Of a stretch of DNA of 37,048 nucleotides, positions 24,124-32,118 are shown one piece after another; positions within the stretch are counted from its first letter, which is position 1; the number at the start of each line of letters is the position of its first letter. Source of the stretch: Nocardioides sp. BGMRC 2183. Its GTDB lineage: Bacteria; Actinomycetota; Actinomycetes; Propionibacteriales; Nocardioidaceae. A program made the translations under genes and the position numbers. The stretch spans positions 1 to 37,048 of the forward strand of contig VSSA01000028.1 in the NCBI GenBank assembly GCA_008123405.1. Direction: 5' to 3'. The notes under the pieces are model-generated. The model was not told the origin of the DNA, ran no database searches, and saw nothing but the letters and a program-made list of their open reading frames with translations.

Positions 24124-25044
24124 TCAAGGATTCAGCCGCGGCGCCTGCGCGGCATGGGCGAGCGCCCGCCGGCAGGAGGCGACACCCGGGCTGGATGCCG
24201 AGGAGAGTCGCGCCGAGGTGAAGATGGAGCGCTGCGGATCGCCCGGCAGCGCGCACAACCGGGCCGGGGCCGGCAGCCCCTTCCACAGGATGTCGGGCAG
24301 CAACGCGACGGCGTGACCGGACTGGACGAGCTGCAGATGGGCCTGCAGGTCGGCGGTCTCGAAACGGACATCCGGTTCGAACCCCGCTCGGCGGCAGGTC
24401 TGCTCCGCGAAGTGCCGCGAGGCGGCACCGATCGGCTCCATCACCCAGGGCAACGATGCGGCGTCCTCGATGCGGGTGATCGCCTGGTGCTCGTCGGCGG
24501 TGGCCGAGACCGCCAGCCAGAGGGTGTCGGTGGTGAGGGGCACCCGGTCCAGGCCGGAGTGGCGTGGCGCGGCGTGGTGTGGATACTCCTCGGCCACGAC
24601 CAGGTCGAAGTCGCGCGCCCAGGTCTCGGCGAGCGCGGTCTCCGGCTCCCGCTGAACGACCCGCACCCGCAGCTGCGGGTGCTCGGCGCGGAGGAAACCG
24701 AGGGCGGAGGGCAGCAGTCCCAGTGCCGCGGACTGGAAGACGGCGACGTGGATCGAGCCCGCCGGGTTCGCCAAGGATGCGGCGACCTCGCCCTCAGCAC
24801 GCTCGAGGCCGTCCAGGAGGTCCTCGGTGTGGCGCACCAGGATCTCTGCCTGCGGCGTGAGTCGGACCCCGCGACCGGCCTTCATCAGCAGCGGCACGCC
24901 CACCTCGCGCTCCAGTTGGGTGAGTTGCTGGGAGACCGACGACGGGCTCTGGTGCAGGGCGTCGGCGACCTTCGCCAGGGTCCCGCGCAGGGCCAGCTCG
25001 CGCAGCAGGCGCAGCCGTCGGAGATCGAGCACGCGACACCCCAT
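24124..25044 (-). CDS. LysR-family regulator, probably of proline catabolism
   Basis: The 306-residue LysR-type regulator has its helix-turn-helix at about residues 5-64 (LDLRRLRLLRELALRGTLAKVADALHQSPSSVSQQLTQLE). The effector domain (about 95-295) is of the periplasmic-binding type. It is divergent from the proline dehydrogenase/P5C dehydrogenase gene, with a long imperfect dyad in between, so activation of that gene is likely and proline or P5C may be the effector. ATG at 25044 has only a distant AGGA; GTG at 25032 gives an N-terminus (VLDLRRLRLL) typical of the family and is a good alternative. It lacks the paired cysteines of OxyR, so control of the adjacent catalase is less likely. Confidence 0.9.
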   Translation of the reverse strand: MGCRVLDLRRLRLLRELALRGTLAKVADALHQSPSSVSQQLTQLEREVGVPLLMKAGRGVRLTPQAEILVRHTEDLLDGLERAEGEVAASLANPAGSIHVAVFQSAALGLLPSALGFLRAEHPQLRVRVVQREPETALAETWARDFDLVVAEEYPHHAAPRHSGLDRVPLTTDTLWLAVSATADEHQAITRIEDAASLPWVMEPIGAASRHFAEQTCRRAGFEPDVRFETADLQAHLQLVQSGHAVALLPDILWKGLPAPARLCALPGDPQRSIFTSARLSSASSPGVASCRRALAHAAQAPRLNP

Positions 25045-25046
25045 CT

Positions 25047-25090
25047 GTGAAGTAATCCTGATGGATCTCGGTCAGGAATGATCACTTTAC
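25047..25090. promoter_or_regulatory. Divergent control region with LysR-type dyads
   Basis: TCCTGA (25056-25061) and TCAGGA (25072-25077) form a perfect 6-bp inverted repeat with a 10-nt spacer. GTGAAGT (25047-25053) and ACTTTAC (25084-25090) form a near-perfect outer pair, offset by about 2 bp. The AT content is higher than around it. This fits LysR recognition and activation sites between the regulator and the proline gene. Confidence 0.5.
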
Positions 25091-25147
25091 CTGACGTCCC
25101 ACCCGTCACAGACTGGAGACGACCTCCCTCGCCCTCACCCCGGACGG

Positions 25148-28100
25148 ATGCTCATGATGACCTCCCCCGCACCGACCGACGTGCACGCCGCGGATCTCCC
25201 CACCGAAGTCGAGTCGCTGGTCCGCGCATGGCTGGCGACCGCGGCCGAGATCCCCGCCGACCGCGCCGCCGAGCAGCTCGCCGGCGTCCTGAAGGACCCG
25301 GACGGCCTGCCGTTCGCTGTCGGCTTCGTCGACGGGGTGATCCGGCCCGAGGACCCGCGGGTGGCGGCCACCGCCTTCGCCGAGCTGGCCGAGGAGCTTC
25401 CCGGCTTCCTCCCCCGCCACCTGCGCCTGGCGATCCGGCTCGGCGCGGTCGCCGCGCGGGTGGCGCCCGGCCTGGTGATCCCGGTGGTCCGCCGAGTGCT
25501 GCGCCGGATGGTCGGGCACCTCGTCGTCGATGCCGCTGACCGCCGGCTGGGACGGGCGATCAACCGGCTGCGGGCTCGCGGCACTCGGTTGAACGTCAAC
25601 CTGCTCGGCGAGGCGGTCCTCGGCGAGAGCGAGGCGGCGCGTCGCCTCGAGGGCACCCATCGACTGCTCGGCCGCGACGACGTCGACTACGTCTCGATCA
25701 AAGTCTCCGCCACCGTCGCTCCGCACTCGCCGTGGGCCTTCGACCAGACGGTCGCGCACGTGGTGGAGCAGCTGCGTCCGCTCTACCTGCGGGCGGCGCG
25801 GGCGAGAACGCACACGTTCATCAACCTCGACATGGAGGAGTACCGCGACCTGGACCTCACCGTCGCGGTCTTCACCCGGCTGCTCGACGAGCCGGAGCTG
25901 CTCGACCTGGAGGCCGGCATCGTGTTGCAGGCCTACCTGCCGGACACGCTCGCCACGATGCAGCAGCTCCAGGAGTGGGCCGCTGCGCGTCGCACCAGCG
26001 GCGGCGCCGGCATCAAGGTGCGTCTGGTCAAGGGCGCCAACCTGCCGATGGAGGGTGTCGAGGCGTCGATCCGGGACTGGCCGCTGGCGACCTGGGGCTC
26101 CAAGCAGGAGACCGACACGCACTACAAGCGGATCCTCGACTACGCCCTGCGCCCGGATCGGGTCGCGAACGTGCGCGTCGGCGTGGCTGGTCACAACCTG
26201 TTCGACGTCGCCTTCGCCTGGCTCCTCGCCGGCCGACGCGGTGTCCGCGACGGCGTCGACTTCGAGATGCTGCTCGGCATGGCCCAAGGCCAGGCCGAGG
26301 CGGTACGACGCACCGTCGGCGACCTGCTCCTCTACACGCCCGTCGTGCGGGCCGACGAGTTCGACACCGCGATCGCCTACCTGGTGCGCCGACTCGAGGA
26401 GGGCGCCAGCCAGGAGAACTTCATGTCGGCCGTCTTCGACCTCGGCAGCGACGAGGCCCTCTTCGCGCGCGAACGCGACCGGTTCCTGGCCTCGTTACGG
26501 GCACTCGACGCCACGGTGCCGGCTCCGCGCCGCGGTCAGGACCGCCGTACGGATGCGGTGCAGGTGCCGGGCGCCGGATTCGTCAACACCCCCGACACCG
26601 ACCCCGCGCTGCCCGGCAACCGGGCGTGGGCGACCGACATCCTGGCCCGCGCCGCGACCAGCACCCGCGGCGAGGAGCTGGTCCGTGAGCACACCGTGAC
26701 GTCGGCGGAGGCGCTGGAGGAGGTCGTCTCCGGCGCGGTCGCCGCACAGCCCGGCTGGGCCGAGCGCGGTGGCCATGGGCGTGCCGAGGTGCTGCGCCGG
26801 GTGGCGGCAGAGCTGGAGCGCCGTCGAGCCGAGCTGATCGAGGTGATGGCGGCCGAATGCGGCAAGACGCTGGACCAGGCGGACCCCGAGGTCTCCGAGG
26901 CGATCGACTTCGCCCGCTTCTATGCGCACTCGGCCGAACTGCTGGAACACACCGACGGAGCTCGACCGGTGCCGGTCGGGCTGACCGTCGTGACACCGCC
27001 GTGGAACTTCCCGGTGGCGATCCCGTCGGGCTCGATGCTGGCAGCGTTGGCGGCCGGGTCGTCGGTGGTGGTCAAACCGGCGCCGCAGGCCCAGCGCTGC
27101 GGCTCGGTCGTGGTCGAGACGTTGTGGGCCGCCGGCGTCCCCCGCGAGGTGTTGCGACTGGTCCACGTCGAGGAGTCCGACCTGGGCAGGCGGCTGGTCG
27201 CCGACCCCCGGGTGGACCGGCTGATCCTGACCGGCGCCTTCGAGACGGCCGAGCTGTTCCGCTCCTTCCGGCCCGACCTGCCGCTGCTCGCCGAGACCAG
27301 CGGGAAGAACGCGATCGTCGTGGCGCCGAGCGCCGATCTCGACCTCGCCGTCAAGGACCTCGTCGCCTCTGCCTTCGGTCACGCCGGCCAGAAGTGCTCG
27401 GCAGCGTCGCTGGCGATCCTGGTCGGACCGGTGGCCACCTCGCGCCGCTTCCGCGACCAGCTCGCCGACGCCGTGCGCTCTCTACGGGTCGGCTATCCCA
27501 CCGACCCGACCACGCAGGTCGGTCCGGTGATCGAGCCGGCCCAGGGCAAGCTGCTCGAGGCCCTGACCACGCTCGAGGAGGGCGAGTCCTGGCTGGTCGA
27601 ACCGACCCGGCTCGACGACGCCGGGCGGCTCTGGTCACCGGGTGTCAAGGTCGGCGTCGCACCGGGGTCCCGGACCCACCTCACCGAGTTCTTCGGCCCC
27701 GTCCTCGGCATCATGACCGCAGACTCCCTGGCCGATGCGATCGACCTGCAGAACGCCCCCGCCTACGGCCTCACCGCTGGACTGCACTCCCTCGACCCGG
27801 CTGACATCGCCACCTGGGTGGCCGGCGTCCGGGCCGGCAACCTCTACGTGAACCGCGGGATCACCGGCGCGGTCGTGCAGCGCCAGCCCTTCGGCGGTTG
27901 GAAACGCTCGGCCGTCGGCCCCGGCACCAAGGCGGGAGGTCCCAGCTATCTGCACGGCCTGGTCGACTGGGAGTCGACGACTGCCTCGGCGACCGCCGAG
28001 CTGTTCCCCGAACAGCAGGCCTTCCTGGACGCCGCCGGCGCTCTCGACGTACCGCAGGAGGAGCGGGCGCGGCTCGCACGGGCCCTGCGCAGTGACGCGG

Positions 28101-28636
28101 CGACCTGGCGCGAGGATCTCGGTCGCCCGGTCGACCCGACCGGGATCCCCTGCGAGCGCAACGTGCTGCGCCACCTCCCCGTCCCCGTCACCGTCAGGTA
28201 CGACGGCGAGCGCCCTCTGACCGACCTGCTGCGTGTCGTGGCGGCCGGGGTCGTGGCCGGCTCCGCGGTCGCCGTGAGCACGCCCGTCGAACTGCCCACC
28301 CCGGTGCGCGCGGCCTTCGACCAGGCGCAGGTCGCGGTGACGGTGGAGTCCGCGGCCACCTGGGTCGCCCGCGCCGGCGACCTGCCGTCGGGACGGATCC
28401 GGCTCGTCGGCGGCACCGCCGCCGCACTGGCGAGGGCCACCGGCGGCCGACCCGATCTGGCGATCTACGGGCAGCCGGTCACCGAGGCCGGACGACTGGA
28501 GCTGCTGCCGTTCCTGCACGAGCAGGCGATCAGCATGACGGCGCACCGGTTCGGCACGCTGGACGGGCTGACCGACCACGTACTGCCCGCACGGCCTACG
28601 CGGCCAGGCGCGCGCCCAGCAAGCGCCCGAGGGTGA
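25148..28636 (+). CDS. putA: Bifunctional proline dehydrogenase / P5C dehydrogenase
   Basis: The 1162-residue PutA-like enzyme oxidises proline to glutamate in two steps. The FAD-dependent proline dehydrogenase barrel spans about residues 150-440, with YVSIKVSA, IKVRLVKGANLPMEG and VGVAGHNLFDVAFAW motifs. The NAD-dependent aldehyde dehydrogenase spans about 530-950, with TPPWNFPVAIPSG, catalytic Glu716 in LLAETSGKNA and nucleophile Cys750 in GHAGQKCSAAS, the usual 34 residues apart. The C-terminal 200 residues resemble the degenerate aldehyde-dehydrogenase-like domain of long PutAs. There is no N-terminal ribbon-helix-helix, so control must come from elsewhere, presumably the divergent LysR. 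ATGs at 25154 and 25157 are alternative starts. Its 3' end overlaps the convergent flavoprotein gene by 41 nt. Confidence 0.95.
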   Translation: MLMMTSPAPTDVHAADLPTEVESLVRAWLATAAEIPADRAAEQLAGVLKDPDGLPFAVGFVDGVIRPEDPRVAATAFAELAEELPGFLPRHLRLAIRLGAVAARVAPGLVIPVVRRVLRRMVGHLVVDAADRRLGRAINRLRARGTRLNVNLLGEAVLGESEAARRLEGTHRLLGRDDVDYVSIKVSATVAPHSPWAFDQTVAHVVEQLRPLYLRAARARTHTFINLDMEEYRDLDLTVAVFTRLLDEPELLDLEAGIVLQAYLPDTLATMQQLQEWAAARRTSGGAGIKVRLVKGANLPMEGVEASIRDWPLATWGSKQETDTHYKRILDYALRPDRVANVRVGVAGHNLFDVAFAWLLAGRRGVRDGVDFEMLLGMAQGQAEAVRRTVGDLLLYTPVVRADEFDTAIAYLVRRLEEGASQENFMSAVFDLGSDEALFARERDRFLASLRALDATVPAPRRGQDRRTDAVQVPGAGFVNTPDTDPALPGNRAWATDILARAATSTRGEELVREHTVTSAEALEEVVSGAVAAQPGWAERGGHGRAEVLRRVAAELERRRAELIEVMAAECGKTLDQADPEVSEAIDFARFYAHSAELLEHTDGARPVPVGLTVVTPPWNFPVAIPSGSMLAALAAGSSVVVKPAPQAQRCGSVVVETLWAAGVPREVLRLVHVEESDLGRRLVADPRVDRLILTGAFETAELFRSFRPDLPLLAETSGKNAIVVAPSADLDLAVKDLVASAFGHAGQKCSAASLAILVGPVATSRRFRDQLADAVRSLRVGYPTDPTTQVGPVIEPAQGKLLEALTTLEEGESWLVEPTRLDDAGRLWSPGVKVGVAPGSRTHLTEFFGPVLGIMTADSLADAIDLQNAPAYGLTAGLHSLDPADIATWVAGVRAGNLYVNRGITGAVVQRQPFGGWKRSAVGPGTKAGGPSYLHGLVDWESTTASATAELFPEQQAFLDAAGALDVPQEERARLARALRSDAATWREDLGRPVDPTGIPCERNVLRHLPVPVTVRYDGERPLTDLLRVVAAGVVAGSAVAVSTPVELPTPVRAAFDQAQVAVTVESAATWVARAGDLPSGRIRLVGGTAAALARATGGRPDLAIYGQPVTEAGRLELLPFLHEQAISMTAHRFGTLDGLTDHVLPARPTRPGARPASARG

Positions 28637-30020
28637 GCGCCGGGGTGAGCAGCATCCCGGAGCAGAAGCTGTTGCCGCAGGTGGCGCCGGCGCCGATCAC
28701 CTCACCGACTGCGTAGAGGCCGTCGATCACCAGCGCATCCTCGCCGCGCACCCGGCACTCGGCATCGATGTCGAGCCCCTGGAAGGTCACCAGCGTGATC
28801 GCGTGGTTGCGGATCGCGTAGTACGGGGCACGCGCCAAGGGCGCCGGCAGGTGGGTGCGGCCGAAGTCGGGATCGCCCCCGGCACGGACCGCGGCGTTGT
28901 ACCGATCCACCGTGGCCACCAGGCCGGCCGCCTCGATGCCGGCAGCGACCGCCAGGTCGGTGAGCGTGTCAGCGCAGTGCACCCCGGCCCGGCGATTGGC
29001 CATCGACCGGATCTCGTCGGGCTCTCGGCCGACGATCAGCTGCGCCGGCCCGGTGGCCACGGAGAGTGCCGCATCGTCGAAGACCGTCCAGAAGGTCAGG
29101 TCGGGCACCCGGGTCAGCGCGCGCTCCTTCTCGTCGATCGACGCCTCGTCCTCGGCGACCCAGCGCCGTCCGGCGCGGTCGACGTAGATCTCCCATGGCG
29201 CCCGCTCCGCCGTCAGCAACTGCCGTTCCTCCCAGCTCGCACGACCCGGCGTGACCGGATCGGGTAGACCGCCGAAGGTCGGCAGGTGGGTGCCACGCCC
29301 CTGGACCCCGGCGCCGACCGCGCGCCCCAGGTAGAGCCCGTCGCCGGTCGCGGTGCGAGTCGCCGCGGAGACCAGCGTCGACCCCTCCAGCTCCTCGAAC
29401 AGCTCCGGCGCCGCGCCGTATCCGCCGGTGGCGAGCACCACGTGCCGGGCGTGGGCCCGCACCTCGGCACCACGACGTTGAGCCTCGACACCGACCACCC
29501 TCCCATCGGAGTCGGTCAGCAGCTCGGTGACCGGGGCGTCGGTCCAGACCTCCAACTCGTGCGCCTCACGCACCGCGGCGAGCTCCGCCTCCAGGACGGC
29601 AAGGATGGAGAGGCCCCCGTCCACGCCGTACACGGTGCGGGCGGTGCCGTAGGGCTCGTGTCCGTAGACGATGCGTGGCGTCTCCGGTGCACAGGCGAAC
29701 CCGCCGCGCTCCAGCCAGGTGAGCGTGCTCGGGGCGTGCTCGGTCACCACATCGACGAGGTCCATCCGCGCCGTCCCCCGACTGATCCGTACGACGTCCT
29801 CCCGGTGCGCCTGGACCGAGTCGGTGATGCCTCGGGCACGCTGCCGGGTGGTGCCGGCCGCGGACAGGTGTCCCCCGCTGAGGTGCAGCGCGCCGCCGAG
29901 GCGGTGGTCCTTCTCGACCACCAGGACCCGCGCTCCTCCGCGCGCCGCCTCCAGTGCGCAGGCCAGGCCCGCCGCACCGGCACCGACGATCACAACGTCG
30001 TACGCCTTCCGACCCGCCAT
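28596..30020 (-). CDS. FAD-dependent oxidoreductase (fumarate reductase flavoprotein-like)
   Basis: The 474-residue flavoprotein belongs to the fumarate reductase/3-ketosteroid dehydrogenase/tricarballylate dehydrogenase group. The N-terminal FAD motif VVIVGAGAAGLACALEAA (about 9-26) is followed by VVEKDHRLGGALHLSGG. A second FAD region, HVVLATGGYGAAPELF, lies near residue 187. The C-terminal GLYAVGEVIGAGATCGNSFCSGML closes the FAD site. The middle domain has few canonical fumarate reductase residues, so the reaction (enoyl reduction or dehydrogenation) is open. It is divergent from the CoA-transferase operon across only 26 bp with a shared palindrome, so it is very likely part of the same pathway. 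Its 3' end overlaps putA by 41 nt. The ATG at 30020 has a leaderless-type promoter. Confidence 0.88.
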   Translation of the reverse strand: MAGRKAYDVVIVGAGAAGLACALEAARGGARVLVVEKDHRLGGALHLSGGHLSAAGTTRQRARGITDSVQAHREDVVRISRGTARMDLVDVVTEHAPSTLTWLERGGFACAPETPRIVYGHEPYGTARTVYGVDGGLSILAVLEAELAAVREAHELEVWTDAPVTELLTDSDGRVVGVEAQRRGAEVRAHARHVVLATGGYGAAPELFEELEGSTLVSAATRTATGDGLYLGRAVGAGVQGRGTHLPTFGGLPDPVTPGRASWEERQLLTAERAPWEIYVDRAGRRWVAEDEASIDEKERALTRVPDLTFWTVFDDAALSVATGPAQLIVGREPDEIRSMANRRAGVHCADTLTDLAVAAGIEAAGLVATVDRYNAAVRAGGDPDFGRTHLPAPLARAPYYAIRNHAITLVTFQGLDIDAECRVRGEDALVIDGLYAVGEVIGAGATCGNSFCSGMLLTPALTLGRLLGARLAA

Positions 30021-30028
30021 AGTCCTAG

Positions 30029-30040
30029 ATCATATATGAT
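30029..30040. promoter_or_regulatory. 12-bp AT-rich palindrome forming two back-to-back leaderless promoters
   Basis: ATCATATATGAT is a perfect palindrome in the 26-bp gap between the divergent genes. It contains TATGAT on the plus strand (30035-30040), 6 nt before ATG 30047, and TATGAT on the minus strand (30034-30029), 8 nt before ATG 30020. Both hexamers are one base from TATAAT. Each places the transcription start at or next to the start codon. A GntR-type (FadR/VanR subgroup) repressor could bind here; this is inference. Confidence 0.75.
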
Positions 30041-30046
30041 TCTGGC

Positions 30047-31237
30047 ATGGGTCCTTTGACCGGAGTCCGCGTCCTCGATGCCTCGACGATCCTCGCCGGC
30101 CCGCTCGCCTGCCAGATCCTCGGCGACTTCGGCGCGGAGGTGATCAAGATCGAGCACCCCGCCACCGGTGACGGCATGCGTGGGCACGGCCCGGCCAAGG
30201 ACGGCACACCGATCTGGTGGAAGGAGATCGCGCGTAACAAGCGCACGCTCGGCCTCAGCCTCAAGCACCCCGACGGCGCCGACATCTTCCGTGCCCTGGC
30301 CCGCCAGGCGGACGTGCTCGTCGAGAACTTCCGTCCCGGCACCCTGGAACGCTGGGGCATCGGGCCCGAGGTGCTCCACGAGCTCAACCCCGGCTTGATC
30401 ATCGTCCGGGTCACCGGCTTCGGGCAGACCGGCCCGTACCGGTCGCGCGCCGGCTTCGGCACCCTCGCCGAGGCGATGAGCGGCTTCGCCCATCTCACCG
30501 GGGACGCCGACGGACCGCCCACCCTGCCCGCCTTCGGACTCGCAGACTCGGTCGCCGGCATCGCGGCCTCCTCGGCAGTGTCGATGGCGCTCTACGAGCG
30601 CGAACGCAACGGCGGTACTGGCCAGGTGATCGATCTCAACCTGCTCAACCCGCTGATGACCGCGGTCGGCCCAGCCCCGACCGTCTACCAGTTGACCGGT
30701 GCGATCGGGATGCGACACGGCAACCGGTCGACCAACAACGCACCGCGCAACACCTACCGGACCAAGGACGACCACTGGGTGGCGGTCTCGACCAGCGCAC
30801 AGGCGATCGCTGAGCGGGTGATGCGGCTGGTCGGCCACCCCGAGGTGATCGACGAGCCGTGGTTCGCCGCCGGCCACACCCGTGCCCAGCACGCCGACGA
30901 GCTGGACGCGATGGTGGGCTCCTGGATCCGCGCCCGTACCCGGGACGAGGTGGTCGAGGCCTTCACCGCGGCGGGCGCGGCGATCGCGCCCGTCTACACC
31001 GCTCAAGACCTCGTCGAGGACCCCCACGTGCGCGAGACAGCGATGTTGGTCGAGGTCCCCGACGACGACTTCGGCACCGTGCTGCAGCACAACGTGATGT
31101 GGACGATGTCGACCACCCCGGGCGAGATCCGCTTCACCGGCCGCGAGCCCGGCCAGGACACCGACGAGATCCTCGCCGGACTGGGCATCCCCGCCGAGAC
31201 CCGTGACGAGCTGCGCGCCTCCGGCGCCGTCTCCTAA
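30047..31237 (+). CDS. CaiB/BaiF family III CoA-transferase
   Basis: The 396-residue protein is a family III CoA-transferase, moving CoA between carboxylic acids through an aspartyl-CoA anhydride. Family features include GVRVLDASTILAGPLACQILGDFGAEVIKIE at the N-terminus, ENFRPGTLERWGIG near residue 93, VTGFGQTGPYRSRAGF near 122 and the catalytic Asp167 in FGLADSVAG. It is first in a six-gene operon and probably activates the pathway acid as a CoA thioester. No Shine-Dalgarno sequence precedes ATG 30047; the TATGAT six bases upstream suggests leaderless translation. Donor and acceptor acids cannot be read from sequence. Confidence 0.94.
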   Translation: MGPLTGVRVLDASTILAGPLACQILGDFGAEVIKIEHPATGDGMRGHGPAKDGTPIWWKEIARNKRTLGLSLKHPDGADIFRALARQADVLVENFRPGTLERWGIGPEVLHELNPGLIIVRVTGFGQTGPYRSRAGFGTLAEAMSGFAHLTGDADGPPTLPAFGLADSVAGIAASSAVSMALYERERNGGTGQVIDLNLLNPLMTAVGPAPTVYQLTGAIGMRHGNRSTNNAPRNTYRTKDDHWVAVSTSAQAIAERVMRLVGHPEVIDEPWFAAGHTRAQHADELDAMVGSWIRARTRDEVVEAFTAAGAAIAPVYTAQDLVEDPHVRETAMLVEVPDDDFGTVLQHNVMWTMSTTPGEIRFTGREPGQDTDEILAGLGIPAETRDELRASGAVS

Positions 31238-31257
31238 CCCGACCCCGACGACCGAGT

Positions 31258-31287
31258 GATGAGGACCGAACGATGAGGACCGCAACG
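31258..31287 (+). repeat. Duplicated Shine-Dalgarno/start unit
   Basis: GATGAGGACCGAACG (31258-31272) is followed by GATGAGGACCGCAACG (31272-31287), which differs by one inserted base. Each copy carries GAGGA seven to eight bases before an ATG (31273 and 31288), giving the next gene two in-frame starts with similar signals. Confidence 0.75.
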
Positions 31288-32118
31288 ATGACCGCCCCTG
31301 CCACCACCGCGCTGCTCGACGCGGTCGCCGGCGGCCTGGAGATCCACGACCTGGGCCGGATGCTGACCGTGGGTATGCCGCAGTCGCCCAACCACCCGGC
31401 CTATTGGCATGCGATGCCGCGGCGCCACGGCGACATGGTGCGCGCGGACGGCGGCTCGGCGGCCAACGACATGATCTCGATGGGCACCCACGTCGGCACG
31501 CACGTGGACGCGCTGGCGCACGTCTCCCAAGACGGCCTGCTGCACGGCGGCGTCGACGCGGCGCAGGCGCAGGTCGGCGGTCGGTTCGTCGACCACGGGG
31601 CACATACGATCGCGCCGATCGTGCGCCGTGGCGTGCTGCTCGACGTCCCCGGAGCGCTCGGCGTCGACCGCATGGAGCCGGGGCAGGAGATCACCGTGGC
31701 CGATCTGGAGAAGACGCTGGACGGGCAGGGCAGCGAGATCCGGGCCGGTGACGTCGCGCTGGTGCGCTCCGGTTGGGGCCAGCACTTCGACAACGGGGAC
31801 GGCGACACCTATCGCGGACTCACGACCGGGGTCCCGGGCGTCTCCGAGGCAGGTGCGACCTTCCTGGCCGACCTCGGCGTCCATGCGACCGGCGCGGACA
31901 CGATCGCCTACGAACGTCTCGCGCCCGGCGCCGGCCATGGTCTGTTGCCGGCGCACCGGGTGCTGCTGGTCGAGCGCGGCATCTACATCATCGAGGCGAT
32001 GGACCTCGAGGGCCTCGCCCGCGCCGGCGTGCACGAGTTCCTGTTCGTGATGAGCCCGCTGAAGCTCTTCGGCGCGACCGGATCCCCGGTCCGACCGCTC
32101 GCGGTGGTGGGCGCATGA
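31273..32118 (+). CDS. Cyclase-family metal hydrolase (PF04199, kynurenine formamidase-like)
   Basis: The 281-residue protein belongs to the cyclase/kynurenine formamidase family of metal-dependent hydrolases that open amides, lactones or cyclic intermediates. The metal-binding signature H-x-GTH-x-D-x3-H is complete as H73-V-G-T-H77-V-D79-A-L-A-H83. The downstream DVALVRSGWGQHF and a GADTIAYERL segment with the family's acidic residue are present. Two starts are possible (31273 or 31288), each with its own GAGGA. The stop overlaps the next ATG (ATGA at 32115), so expression is coupled. As second gene of the operon it probably hydrolyses a ring or amide formed in the pathway. Confidence 0.9.
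   Translation: MRTATMTAPATTALLDAVAGGLEIHDLGRMLTVGMPQSPNHPAYWHAMPRRHGDMVRADGGSAANDMISMGTHVGTHVDALAHVSQDGLLHGGVDAAQAQVGGRFVDHGAHTIAPIVRRGVLLDVPGALGVDRMEPGQEITVADLEKTLDGQGSEIRAGDVALVRSGWGQHFDNGDGDTYRGLTTGVPGVSEAGATFLADLGVHATGADTIAYERLAPGAGHGLLPAHRVLLVERGIYIIEAMDLEGLARAGVHEFLFVMSPLKLFGATGSPVRPLAVVGA

Noticed and set aside
24124-25044. LysR as an OxyR controlling the adjacent catalase
   Set aside because: No OxyR-like cysteine pair, and the gene is divergent from putA with LysR-type dyads there; it only happens to lie upstream of catalase.
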